Assembly: GCA_035546295.1 (NCBI GenBank)
Contig: DATKBT010000080.1
Span: 1 to 21,605 of the forward strand
Reading direction: 5' to 3'
Length of the DNA: 21,605 nucleotides
DNA from: DATKBT01 sp035546295
GTDB lineage: Bacteria > Acidobacteriota > Thermoanaerobaculia > Multivoradales > Multivoraceae
Both the position numbers and the translations under genes were made by a program. Below are positions 1 through 6,780 of this stretch, in pieces (the first letter of the stretch is position 1; the number at the start of each line of letters is the position of its first letter). Under the pieces are notes generated by a model. It was given only the letters and a program-made list of their open reading frames with translations, did no database searches and was not told where the DNA came from.

Positions 1-259
1 CCCAGACCCGCATCCGGTCGGGCGCGGCGGCGGCGAGTGCGTCGACGTAATCGAGCAGCTCGGCGTGGGAGACGATGCGCTCCCCGGGGCCGTGGCCGAG
101 CACCTGCTCGAAGGTCGGGATCGCGGCGTCGTAGCGAGCGTTCGGCCAGAGCTGCGCATCGAGCGGGCCCGCGCGCAGGATGGTCGAGACGAGCAGGATC
201 GTCCCGACGGCCAGGGGCTGCATCCCAGATCGGAGGGTGGAGGAGGGTCGCGGGATCAT
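1..259 (-). CDS. M14-family zinc carboxypeptidase, N-terminal part (runs off the window)
   Basis: Reading the reverse strand from an ATG at 259 gives 86 codons open to the window edge. A hydrophobic signal-peptide-like stretch (about residues 13-30) is followed by the lead-in typical of secreted M14 metallocarboxypeptidases, YDAAIPTFEQVLGHGPGER, and then a helix ending in APDRMRVW. In this family that segment precedes the HxxE zinc site, which lies outside the window, so catalytic competence cannot be judged. The start at 259 is favoured because GGAG sits six bases upstream; an internal ATG at 223 would give a shorter signal peptide. The product would act in the periplasm or outside the cell, removing C-terminal residues from peptides. 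Family assignment rests on recognition of the N-terminal pattern only. Confidence 0.75.
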   Translation of the reverse strand, partial: MIPRPSSTLRSGMQPLAVGTILLVSTILRAGPLDAQLWPNARYDAAIPTFEQVLGHGPGERIVSHAELLDYVDALAAAAPDRMRVW

Positions 260-309
260 GTCGGGCTCCGGGGATCGGCGGCGTGAACTCGACGACGGCC
301 TAGTCGACG

Positions 310-383
310 TAGCGGGCTCGTGGTGGTCACCACTCCCCAACGAGCGGCGGGGGGCGAGGCGCGGTCATACCACGAGCCCGCTA
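310..383. repeat. 15-bp perfect inverted repeat with 44-base spacer
   Basis: Arm TAGCGGGCTCGTGGT at 310-324 is exactly complementary to ACCACGAGCCCGCTA at 369-383. It lies about 50 bases upstream of the M14 peptidase start (minus strand). It could be a large stem-loop in the leader or an operator dyad. It lacks a T tract on either side, so a simple terminator is less likely. Confidence 0.7.
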
Positions 384-567
384 GCTCATGTTTCCCACCC
401 AAGCGCCGCAAGCGGCGCGGGCTCAGGTCGACGAGGCCTGGAAACCGCTGATGCCAGGTCGTTTGAGTGCTGCTTGATCGAACTTTGACCATTCTGTGAG
501 TTTCCCGCTGGCCTGGTCGACCTCGTCGATGTGGAATCGACAGAGTCGAAGGATCGGGCTGGAGATC

Positions 568-592
568 GGGCCGCAGGCGCGCGCTGCGGCCC
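568..592 (-). terminator. GC-rich hairpin downstream of the sialidase-like gene
   Basis: GGGCCGCAG (568-576) pairs perfectly with CTGCGGCCC (584-592) around a 7-base loop. With one bulged C the stem extends by three more pairs. It lies about 57 bases past the stop codon of the sialidase-like gene on the minus strand. No U-run follows, so intrinsic termination is uncertain; it may only stabilise the transcript end. Confidence 0.45.
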
Positions 593-648
593 CGACCTCC
601 TGACGGCGGACCGAGCGCAGACCGGCGAGTGGGCTGGCGGGCCGGAGC

Positions 649-1902
649 TTATCGGTCGGAGGCGCTGGCGCCGCCGCCCTCGCCGAGCGGCAGCCACGCG
701 GTGCGGACGCCCTGACCGGAGTCGACGTCCACCCAGGCCACCACCAGCCGGTCGCCCGAGACCACCATGCGAGGGAAGCCCGACGAGCGGGCGTCGCTCG
801 AGCCGCTGAGCCGCCGCGGGTCTCCCATGGCGGGACTCGAGGCGGCGAGGCCGATCGGCCGCAGCAGCACAGCCGTTCCTTCCTCGGTGCGGCCGAGCCA
901 GCTCACCCAGGCGACATCGCCGGCGAGCACCACGTCGACGCGGCCGGTGGGCCGCTCGTCGTCCACGATCAGGGGAGCCGAGAAGCTCGCCCCGCCGTCG
1001 CGCGAGACCGCGCTCTTTACCCGCGGCGCGCCGTCGGCGCCCGTGAACCAGGCGACGACCACCAGCTCACCGCGCGCCGCGACCGCCGGCCCGTTGACCG
1101 GGCAGCCCGGGATCGTCCAGTCGTCCTCGCCCACGCGCACCGGAGCGCTCCAGGAGCTTCCCTGTCGCCGGATCAGGGAGATGTCGCGCACCTCCTGCTC
1201 GCTGCGGTCTCGGTAGACGACCAGCGGTCCGCCGGAGGCGAGCGCGGCATCGGTCTGGCAGCACTCGCAGACTCGGTCGTCGAGCAGCGTGGAGGAGCTG
1301 GGCTTCCCCCGCTCGAGCCCTGTCGTGCGCAGGCCCATCGGTCCCTCGTCGGCCATCGCCCGCCCGTCGAGCCAGAAGGCCTGCACGCCGTCGGCGAGCG
1401 GAACGTAGGAGACGAACCCGTGCTCGGTCGGAGAGGTGTCGTCGTGGAGCAGGCCGGTCTCCTTCCAGGTGCGGCCTCGGTCGGTCGAGCGGGCGAGGTG
1501 GGCTCCGTAGGCATAGGTGCCCTCGCCGAGCATCTCCAGCCAGTGGACCACGAGCTCGCCCTCCGGTCCCTCGGCCAGCGCCGGGAAGTCGGCCCAGTTG
1601 GCGAAGAACGAGCCCCCGCGAGTGACCGTGACCGGCTCGCTCCAGCCCTCTCCCTCGAGGAACGCGACCCGGAGCGAGACGTCGCCGGGCTTTCCGGCGT
1701 AGGGCTCGAGCCAGGTCATCGCGACGCCGCGGCTGGTGGTCGAGAGGCTCGGCGCGAGCGCGCCCTGGCCGGTCGGGGACGCGATCTCGTGCGCCTCGCC
1801 GGCGTGAGCGGCGGCGACCACGAGCAGGGCGCCGAGGAGGAACCAGGCGCCGGTGGGGAGGAGCTTCGGGAACATGGCGAGGACCTCGTCGGGATTCTTC
1901 AT
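649..1902 (-). CDS. Secreted sialidase-fold (BNR/Asp-box) beta-propeller protein with a CxCC motif
   Basis: The 417-residue product has an N-terminal signal peptide (hydrophobic about residues 15-33, ending AAAHA). Scattered Asp-box-like repeats (RSTDRGRTW near 138-146, AVSRDGGASF near 290-300) mark the sialidase/exo-alpha-sialidase superfamily fold. The catalytic Arg triad of true sialidases cannot be made out, so hydrolase activity is not claimed. A notable insert is DRVCECCQTDA (Cys 212, 214, 215) followed later by WTIPGCPVNGP, a pattern I recall in sialidase-like paralogs of unknown role and one that could bind a metal. The start at 1902 overlaps the stop of a short upstream ORF by four bases (ATGA). 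A second Met at 1875 has GAGG nine bases upstream and fits the signal peptide better. The gene is last in the cytochrome cluster, which hints at a periplasmic or surface partner. Confidence 0.8.
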   Translation of the reverse strand: MKNPDEVLAMFPKLLPTGAWFLLGALLVVAAAHAGEAHEIASPTGQGALAPSLSTTSRGVAMTWLEPYAGKPGDVSLRVAFLEGEGWSEPVTVTRGGSFFANWADFPALAEGPEGELVVHWLEMLGEGTYAYGAHLARSTDRGRTWKETGLLHDDTSPTEHGFVSYVPLADGVQAFWLDGRAMADEGPMGLRTTGLERGKPSSSTLLDDRVCECCQTDAALASGGPLVVYRDRSEQEVRDISLIRRQGSSWSAPVRVGEDDWTIPGCPVNGPAVAARGELVVVAWFTGADGAPRVKSAVSRDGGASFSAPLIVDDERPTGRVDVVLAGDVAWVSWLGRTEEGTAVLLRPIGLAASSPAMGDPRRLSGSSDARSSGFPRMVVSGDRLVVAWVDVDSGQGVRTAWLPLGEGGGASASDR

Positions 1903-2081
1903 CGCAGAGGGGCTGTGCTCCAGCCCGTCGCCGTGCTCGGGTGAGGCCCCCGCAGAGCTCGGGCCGGGCGAGCGAGCGCGTCGTCGCCGGGGTAGCTCGT
2001 GGAGCTTCGCGCGAACCAGACGTCGGGCGCCCCGTCGAGGTCGAGGTCGAGTGCGAGCGCGATGGGTCGTCTGGCGGACAC
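1899..2081 (-). pseudogene. Short ORF resembling an FG-GAP/VCBS-type repeat fragment
   Basis: A 60-codon frame from a GTG at 2081 reads IALALDLDLDGAPDVWFARS, similar to the Asp-rich calcium-loop strand of FG-GAP/VCBS repeats (DxDxDGxPDV). It then degenerates into Pro/Arg-rich sequence and stops at 1899, overlapping the ATG of the next gene by four bases. No signal peptide or second repeat is present. It may be the remnant of a larger propeller gene, or a coincidental frame in GC-rich DNA. The four-base overlap is the only argument that it is translated. Confidence 0.3.
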
Positions 2082-2107
2082 GTCTGTCTCGGGCCTGCGG
2101 AGAGCCG

Positions 2108-2150
2108 CAGACTCAAGAGTACTCCACGCGCTCGAGGGCCGGGGCTGCGG
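2108..2150 (-). terminator. Short hairpin just after the second cytochrome c gene
   Basis: On the minus strand, CTGCGG-CTCT-CCGCAG (around 2096-2112) folds into a 6-bp stem with a 4-base loop, about 40 bases past the cytochrome stop. It has no U-tract. It could weakly separate the cytochrome from the downstream genes. Confidence 0.3.
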
Positions 2151-2594
2151 CTACCGCTGGATGGTCCAGAGGTAGTGGGCGAGCTGCTCCATCTTCTTCT
2201 TCGCCTGCTCCTCGGTGGCGCCACCCGACGCGACCTGGAAGGCGTCTCCCCAGACCGGCATCTCGCCGTGGCCGTGCCCCTTCACCTTCTCCCGGCCGTC
2301 GATGATCTTCACCACCGTCGAGTAGGGGAACTCGCCGCCGCGGCGGGCCGCGATCTTCGTGAGATCGGCCGGCTTCACCTTGAGGTACTCGGCGACCGGG
2401 CCGTCACCGACCGCGCTCGTGCCGTGGCAGCTCGCGCAGTAGCTCCGAAAGAGCGTGCTGCCGACGGCCGCGGCGCCCCGGTTGGGCGCCTCGGGCTCCT
2501 GCGCCACGACCATGGAGGCCAGCAGGAGCGAGAGCACGCACGAGCCCAGGAGGAGCCGTCCGTATCTCGCCTTGTGGAGGTTCTTGCTCTTCAT
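2151..2594 (-). CDS. Periplasmic monoheme c-type cytochrome
   Basis: This 147-residue protein has a Lys/Arg-rich N-terminus, a hydrophobic signal segment (about 14-31, ending VVAQE) and one heme-binding CASCH at 53-57. GEMPVWGDAF follows at about 110-119, and its Met112 is the likely sixth iron ligand. This is a class I cytochrome c pattern similar to soluble carriers and cytochrome subunits of oxidases. The ATG at 2594 is chosen because AAGAGGAG lies just upstream; a GTG nine codons earlier at 2621 has no ribosome site. It follows the outer-membrane barrel by 111 bases in the same orientation. Its likely job is shuttling electrons to or from the decaheme/barrel conduit. The partner is inferred from gene order only. 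Confidence 0.88.
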   Translation of the reverse strand: MKSKNLHKARYGRLLLGSCVLSLLLASMVVAQEPEAPNRGAAAVGSTLFRSYCASCHGTSAVGDGPVAEYLKVKPADLTKIAARRGGEFPYSTVVKIIDGREKVKGHGHGEMPVWGDAFQVASGGATEEQAKKKMEQLAHYLWTIQR

Positions 2595-2665
2595 GACGAT
2601 CTCCTCTTGGATGACGCTCACCTCTCGGCTCCTGCTGCGGGGCGGTGGGGACCGGCCGGCGAGCT

Positions 2666-2702
2666 GCGGCGCAGCGCACTCGGCGCGGAGCGGCGCAGCG
2701 CA
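2666..2702. repeat. 13-bp direct repeat in the barrel-cytochrome spacer
   Basis: GCGGCGCAGCGCA occurs at 2666-2678 and again at 2690-2702, directly after the barrel stop codon on the minus strand. Each copy is itself partly self-complementary, so the pair may form a processing or stabilising structure between the two genes. Confidence 0.55.
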
Positions 2703-2705
2703 GTA

Positions 2706-4592
2706 TCAGAATCGGTAGCCGACCCCGAGCTCGACGATGTCGGCGTCGTAGTCGTTGAGCCCGCGTAGGTTCTCCTCGTAGTCGATGGTGCGCAGCCCCA
2801 GGTGGACGAGGTACCCGGTGTCGAACTCGTAGTCGACATAGACCCGGAAGTCGTCGCGCTCCATCGGAAAATCGCCGTCGTTCTCGTAGAGCCTCAGGTC
2901 GCCGCCGAGCACGAACCGGTCGACGGCGTTCCAGCGGAAGCGGGCGTCGAGGAAGTCCGAATCGGCCTGGAAGAAGATCGGGAAGATGAACGCGCCGTCG
3001 TTGACCAGCCGCAGGACGTCGCGCTGGATCTCGACGAACGAGTAGCCGACCGAGCCCTCGAAGCCGTCGCGCCGGTACCCGGCGCGCAGGGAGAGCGAGT
3101 CGTAGTCGGCCTCGTACTCGTTGACCTGCCGCTCGTCGTTCTCGGTACGGGTCGCGAGGTAGGTGCCCTGCACGTAGGGGCCGGTCTGGGGGCGCCACTG
3201 GGCCTGCAGCCGCAGGCGCTGCCGATCGGTCGGATGCGTGCGGTTGAAGACGTCGTCGTAGGTGCTCTCCTCGATCTCGGCGTTGACCTTGACCGCCTGC
3301 GTCGGCTTCCAGCCGACCGAGGCGAAGAAGCCGGTGTGATCGGTGCTGACGTCCTCGGCGCTCACCGGTTCGCCCTCCTCGAGGGTCGAGAACACGACGT
3401 CTCGCTCCTCCTGGCGGCCGCCGACGGTGAACGTGAGGTCGCTGGTCACCACCACCTCGACCCCCGCCTCGAGGGACATGGTCTCGATCGACCACGCCGA
3501 CGAGCTGTCGGTCTCGCCGAAGAACCCGAAGCCATCCTGGTCGAGATCGTCCCGGCGCACGCCGGCGACCACTGCGATCCGATCGTTGACCAGGCAGTGC
3601 AGATCGAAATCGAAGAGCTGGAGGTCGCGGTCGAGCTCGAAGTCTCCGTCCAGGTCGGTGGTGAACGGCTGACCGTTGAAGCCGGTGCCGCCGCTCTCCT
3701 CGGTCGGCGTCGAGTCGAGCTCGAGGCCCTCGAGCGAGACCGCGAAGGCCAGATCGAGCCGCTCGGTGGGCCGGGCGGTGAGCTGTGCGGAGTGGCGCTG
3801 CGAATCGATCTCGGTGGGCTGATTCAGGAAGTAGAAGTCGAGCGCCGCGGCGTTGCCGGTGTTCTCACCGGGAGAGGCGCCGGGAAGGAAGATCTCGCGA
3901 GCGTTGTCGTACTGCTTGATCTGCTCGCTCACCAGCAGCGTCGCCCGGTCCCAGCTGTAGTTGTAGGAGATCGTGATCCCGTCCATCGTCTCGTCGATCG
4001 GCTGATCGAGCTCGAACTCGTCGCGCTGCACGTCGAGAGTGGTGGTGCTCTCGCCGGTCTTGCTGAAGCGATCGAAAGCGACCACCAGCTTCGATCTCGG
4101 ATCGAGCGTGATGTCGAGCGAGGCGCGCTCACGGACGCGGTCGAAGTCGAAGTGGTGGAAGTCGCCGCCGGTGGACTGCGAGACGTTCGCCTCCTCCGGT
4201 GGGATCAGCAGATCCTCGTAGAAGGACTCGGAACGGTTGCGTGTGTACTCGAAGGTGTAGCCGCCGAAGCGGCGCACCTCGAGGGTCAGATTCTCGAACG
4301 GGTCGCCGCCGAGGTGATCGGCACGCAGCTCGATGCGGTCGGCGAACGCCTGCTCGGGGCGGTAGTCCAGGTCGAGCCCGAACAGCCGGGCGCCCTCCTG
4401 GAGGTTGACGTGCTGGCGGTACTTGGTCTCTTTGCCGCCGACCGAGACGTCTCGCCAGCCGAGCGTGAAGGTGCCGGTGAGGCCGTCCGAGTCGCCGTCG
4501 GTCTGGGCCACCGCGGGCGCCGCGGGCGCTCCCAGCGCGAGGGTCAGGGCCAGGCAGCAGGCCGCTTGGAGGCGGTGGCGTCGAGCGCTCAT
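2706..4592 (-). CDS. MtrB/PioB-type outer-membrane beta-barrel partner of a decaheme cytochrome
   Basis: The 628-residue product has a signal peptide (ALTLALGAPAAPAVAQ, cleavage near residue 30). The rest is almost wholly alternating-pattern amphipathic strands rich in Asp, Arg, Tyr and Phe, ending in the aromatic C-terminus VELGVGYRF needed for outer-membrane assembly. The length fits the MtrB/PioB family (about 26-28 strands), whose barrel sheathes an MtrA-type decaheme cytochrome. The CxxC near the mature N-terminus of Shewanella MtrB is absent; only one Cys is visible (LHCLVND). The start at 4592 is preferred over one 26 codons upstream: AAGGGG precedes it and the signal peptide begins there. 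It starts 17 bases after the decaheme gene ends. The family call rests on architecture and this neighbour, not on an alignment. Confidence 0.82.
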   Translation of the reverse strand: MSARRHRLQAACCLALTLALGAPAAPAVAQTDGDSDGLTGTFTLGWRDVSVGGKETKYRQHVNLQEGARLFGLDLDYRPEQAFADRIELRADHLGGDPFENLTLEVRRFGGYTFEYTRNRSESFYEDLLIPPEEANVSQSTGGDFHHFDFDRVRERASLDITLDPRSKLVVAFDRFSKTGESTTTLDVQRDEFELDQPIDETMDGITISYNYSWDRATLLVSEQIKQYDNAREIFLPGASPGENTGNAAALDFYFLNQPTEIDSQRHSAQLTARPTERLDLAFAVSLEGLELDSTPTEESGGTGFNGQPFTTDLDGDFELDRDLQLFDFDLHCLVNDRIAVVAGVRRDDLDQDGFGFFGETDSSSAWSIETMSLEAGVEVVVTSDLTFTVGGRQEERDVVFSTLEEGEPVSAEDVSTDHTGFFASVGWKPTQAVKVNAEIEESTYDDVFNRTHPTDRQRLRLQAQWRPQTGPYVQGTYLATRTENDERQVNEYEADYDSLSLRAGYRRDGFEGSVGYSFVEIQRDVLRLVNDGAFIFPIFFQADSDFLDARFRWNAVDRFVLGGDLRLYENDGDFPMERDDFRVYVDYEFDTGYLVHLGLRTIDYEENLRGLNDYDADIVELGVGYRF

Positions 4593-4609
4593 GATGAGAC
4601 CCCTTCTGC

Positions 4610-5584
4610 TCACTGCAGGAAAGCCGGGTGCAGGTTGGACCCGTGGATCTGCGAGTGGCAGTTCGTGCACTGCGTATCGAGGGTGAACCGGCTGTGGAAC
4701 CCCGGGACCTCAACGTGACAGCTGTAGCAGGACTCGGCGACCCTCTGGAAGTCGAGCAGGTGCCGGTTCGGCGAGCCGTGAGCCGAGTGGCACGCGGTGC
4801 AGCCGTCGACACGGGAGACCGGGTGCTCGAAGATGAACGGGCCGCTCTTGTCGACGTGGCACTCGGCGCACTTCTGCTGCTGGAAGCCGCCGAGCAGCAC
4901 GCGTGAGGAGGGCTCGTGCGGGTTGTGGCAAGAGGTGCACTCGATCGTTCCCTCCTCGAGGCGATGCCCCTGGGGGAACGAGAACTCCGCCATGACCACG
5001 CCGTGGCACTCGGCGCAGGTCGCCGACGGCCGGCCTCGGAGCGAGGCCATGACCATCGTCTCGGGGCCCATCTCGCTGTGGATCGAGTGGCAGTCGGTGC
5101 AGCCGAGCCCCGCCTTGGCGTGATCGCTGCGCATGAAGCGCGGGTTCGTCTTCTGGTGACAGCCGAGGCAGCGCTCGGTGTCCGAGCGCCACCCGTCGGC
5201 GCCGAAAGTGTAGACGGGGGCTTCGCCGTCGGTGGCGACGTGCTGTTCGACCGGTCCGTGGCAGCCGCTGCAGCTGCCCTCCTCGCCGGTCATCTCCAGC
5301 CAGGCGGGGAGAGCGAGCACCGAGTGGGGGCTTCGGACCATCGTGTCCACCACGTCGGAGTGGCAGACCGCGCAAGTGTCCGCCTGGGACTCCTCTGTGT
5401 CCTGCGCCGATGTGTCCTGCGCCGATGTGTCCTGCGCCGACCCGGCGGCCGGCGCCAGCAGCACGAGGAGAGGGATCGAGAGCAGGGCGGCCGCCCGGGG
5501 GGTGGCGACCGGACGAGGCCGGCGCCGACACCCGGCCTGCTCGCTGGGCGGCGGTTCGGCTGAGAAGGTCGATCGAGGTTTCAC
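4610..5584 (-). CDS. Decaheme c-type cytochrome, MtrA/DmsE family
   Basis: Ten CxxCH heme sites are visible, starting at residues 71, 105, 139, 162, 190, 216, 239, 262, 286 and 306 of 324. This matches the decaheme MtrA/DmsE/PioA family, in which the hemes form a wire through a porin. Many extra His residues (SPHS, SDHAK, QGHR, EHPVS) can be the distal ligands expected for bis-His hemes. A hydrophobic segment at 32-50 acts as signal peptide. It is followed by SAQDT repeated three times as an exact 15-base tandem repeat. The start is GTG at 5584 with GGAG eight bases upstream; no ATG is available in frame upstream. It lies between a monoheme cytochrome and the outer-membrane barrel, consistent with electron transfer across the outer membrane. 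Direction (respiratory export or oxidation of an external donor) cannot be told. Confidence 0.93.
   Translation of the reverse strand: MKPRSTFSAEPPPSEQAGCRRRPRPVATPRAAALLSIPLLVLLAPAAGSAQDTSAQDTSAQDTEESQADTCAVCHSDVVDTMVRSPHSVLALPAWLEMTGEEGSCSGCHGPVEQHVATDGEAPVYTFGADGWRSDTERCLGCHQKTNPRFMRSDHAKAGLGCTDCHSIHSEMGPETMVMASLRGRPSATCAECHGVVMAEFSFPQGHRLEEGTIECTSCHNPHEPSSRVLLGGFQQQKCAECHVDKSGPFIFEHPVSRVDGCTACHSAHGSPNRHLLDFQRVAESCYSCHVEVPGFHSRFTLDTQCTNCHSQIHGSNLHPAFLQ
5399..5445 (-). repeat. 15-bp tandem repeat, 3 copies, in the decaheme gene
   Basis: The plus strand shows GTGTCCTGCGCCGAT twice and then GTGTCCTGCGCCGAC. The repeat encodes SAQDT x3 right behind the signal peptide, before the first heme. 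Near-identity of the copies at DNA level points to recent slippage. Confidence 0.85.
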
Positions 5585-5705
5585 CTTGGTCGCTCCACGT
5601 CTGGATTCAGGGGATCGTGTGGGTCGCGCGTCGGGAGAGAGTCGCTGGGCGTTTCCAGTCGCTGGGCGGCATTTCCCAGGGAAGAGCTCGTGCGCGACTC
5701 GCTTC

Positions 5706-6056
5706 CTACTTCTTCAGGGTCGCCAGCCACGCGGAGATCGCCTCGAGGTCCTTCGGCGTTCCCTTCCACTTGCTCTTGTGGGACTTGCCCTCGAGCTCGA
5801 CCTCCTGGAGCAGCCATTTCTTCAGCCACTCCGCATCGCGTTGCGAGCCGACATCCCCGAGGTCGGGGCCGAGCATGTCGGCCTTGGTGACCGTGGCCTC
5901 GACGCCGAAGCGTTCCAGTGCGTGGCACATGTTGCACTTGAGCGTCTCGTAGAGCTTGACGTTCTTGTCCTCGTCCTCGGCTGCGCCTGCGCCCGCCAGG
6001 AGGAGGCCGGCAACCGAGAGGCACAGAACGAGCTTGAAGGGAGCGTGGAGCTTCAT
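5706..6056 (-). CDS. Small periplasmic monoheme cytochrome c
   Basis: This 116-residue product has a clean signal peptide (hydrophobic 8-25, ending AGAGAA) and one CNMCH heme site at 41-45. MLGPDLGDVG follows, then an alternating Lys/Trp helix and the usual C-terminal helix LEAISAWLATLKK. There is no downstream MP motif. Met61, just before GPDL, or another residue must be the sixth ligand. The ATG at 6056 is supported by CGGAG nine bases upstream. It is the first gene of the cytochrome cluster, 121 bases before the decaheme gene, and probably hands electrons between the periplasm and the decaheme wire. That role is inferred from position. Confidence 0.88.
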   Translation of the reverse strand: MKLHAPFKLVLCLSVAGLLLAGAGAAEDEDKNVKLYETLKCNMCHALERFGVEATVTKADMLGPDLGDVGSQRDAEWLKKWLLQEVELEGKSHKSKWKGTPKDLEAISAWLATLKK

Positions 6057-6140
6057 CGATTTTCTCCGGCGATCAGTGGATGGCAATGGGTTGGGTGGAC
6101 GACGCCCGTTCGCTACGACCGTGGGCGGACCGCCACTGGG

Positions 6141-6167
6141 CGGCCGGCCTCGCTTCGAGGCCGGTCG
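6141..6167. repeat. Strong GC-rich hairpin upstream of the cytochrome operon
   Basis: CCGGCCTCG (6144-6152) pairs perfectly with CGAGGCCGG (6156-6164) around a 3-base loop. On the plus strand three further pairs, one of them G-U, extend the stem to 12. It lies 85 bases upstream of the first cytochrome start, so it may be a leader structure or the end of the DUF2277 transcript. Confidence 0.6.
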
Positions 6168-6305
6168 GAGGCTGCGGTGGGAGGACTGCCTCCGGAGAAC
6201 GTCACGGCTGTCGTCCATGCTCCACATCATGGGACGGGGGGCAGCCCTTCCTCCATCGGGACTTGGTGCGGGCCCGCTACGTAGAACCCGAAGGGAGCGT
6301 TGTCG

Positions 6306-6365
6306 AGGGGTGCCTCGCGGGAGGCCCTTTCGAGGAGGCGCTCTTCGAAGGAGCGCCTTTCGAGG
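6306..6365. repeat. Degenerate 15-base tandem repeat with embedded hairpin
   Basis: Three 15-base units, GAGGCCCTTTCGAGG (6321), AGGCGCTCTTCGAAG (6336) and GAGCGCCTTTCGAGG (6351), share a TTCGA-G core, with a possible fourth degenerate unit before them. Read on the plus strand they give pentapeptide-like units (PFEEA LFEGA PFEVS). Bases 6337-6357 also fold as GGCGCTC/GAGCGCC with a TTCGAAG loop, a possible terminator of the DUF2277 gene. Confidence 0.55.
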
Positions 6366-6409
6366 TGAGTGTCGCTTGCTCGAGCCGCTACCGGCTCGGC
6401 CCCGCACGG

Positions 6410-6688
6410 TCACGCTCCCATTCGGGAGGCGCGAGCTCGCCAGCGGGCGCGGGCGCGAGCGGCTTCGGTCTCCCGGTCTCTCGGAGGGGCAGTCGTGACC
6501 AGCGAGTCGAGGAGCCGGGTGGTGGCCGCGGAAACCTCCGCCACGGCTCGAAGAAACACCTGCTCGTTGGCCTGCGACGGGCGAGTCGAGCCGCTGACCT
6601 TGCGGACGTACTGGAGCGCGGCGGCCTCGACCTCCTCCGGGCTGGCGGGCGGTTCGAAGTTGTGGAGGGTGCGGATGTTCCTGCACAT
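6410..6688 (-). CDS. DUF2277 family protein
   Basis: This 92-residue protein begins MCRNIRTLHNFEPPASPEEV and contains ALQYVRKVSGSTRPSQANE and LLDSLVTTAPPRDRETEA, the conserved blocks of the short DUF2277 family. The length is normal for the family. It is predicted cytosolic and mostly helical, and I know of no assigned function. It is transcribed divergently from the ABC exporter with 92 bases between the ATGs. No ribosome-binding site precedes the ATG; instead TAGAAT lies six bases before it, suggesting a leaderless mRNA. Confidence 0.9.
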   Translation of the reverse strand: MCRNIRTLHNFEPPASPEEVEAAALQYVRKVSGSTRPSQANEQVFLRAVAEVSAATTRLLDSLVTTAPPRDRETEAARARARWRARASRMGA

Positions 6689-6694
6689 GCTTGG

Positions 6695-6700
6695 ATTCTA
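6695..6700 (-). promoter_or_regulatory. TAGAAT -10 box directly before the DUF2277 start
   Basis: On the minus strand TAGAAT is separated from the ATG (6688) by six bases, which would place transcription start at the A of ATG. No good -35 match was seen. The call rests on the spacing, the missing Shine-Dalgarno and the mirror-image arrangement at the divergent gene. Confidence 0.45.
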
Positions 6701-6767
6701 TCGAGTCCCCGGTTCCGGTGGCCGGCTCCTAGCTCTGCAGGACGGGCCGAAGCCGCGCCCCTGCCCT

Positions 6768-6773
6768 TAGAAT
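6768..6773 (+). promoter_or_regulatory. TAGAAT -10 box directly before the ABC exporter start
   Basis: TAGAAT is followed by seven bases and then ATG at 6781. An upstream in-frame ATG at 6772 overlaps the box itself and could not be transcribed from it. This supports 6781 as the start and a leaderless message. No convincing -35 was found. Confidence 0.45.
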
Positions 6774-6780
6774 GCGGGTC

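Larger units (their letters stand above)
260..648. other. Non-coding gap between M14 peptidase and sialidase-like gene
   Basis: No convincing gene is seen here. The stretch holds two strong dyads, described separately (310-383 and 568-592). A relatively AT-rich patch around 480-505 could hold the promoter of the M14 gene, but no clear -35/-10 pair could be picked out. Confidence 0.6.
6057..6409. other. Leader/intergenic region upstream of the cytochrome cluster
   Basis: No gene is confidently seen. The stretch contains a 12-bp stem hairpin (6141-6167), a second hairpin (6337-6357) and a degenerate 15-base tandem repeat (about 6306-6365). Since both neighbours are on the minus strand, it should hold the promoter of the cytochrome operon and the terminator of the DUF2277 gene. 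No clear promoter hexamers were recognised. Confidence 0.5.

Noticed and set aside
2802..4718. A 638-codon open frame antisense to the outer-membrane barrel
   Set aside because: No recognisable motif; the sense protein has a signal peptide, strands and terminal Phe.
6256..6400. Pentapeptide-repeat protein on the plus strand (PFEEA LFEGA PFEVS)
   Set aside because: Only three or four units, no start codon with a ribosome site, and the surrounding frame is unlike a protein; kept only as a DNA repeat.
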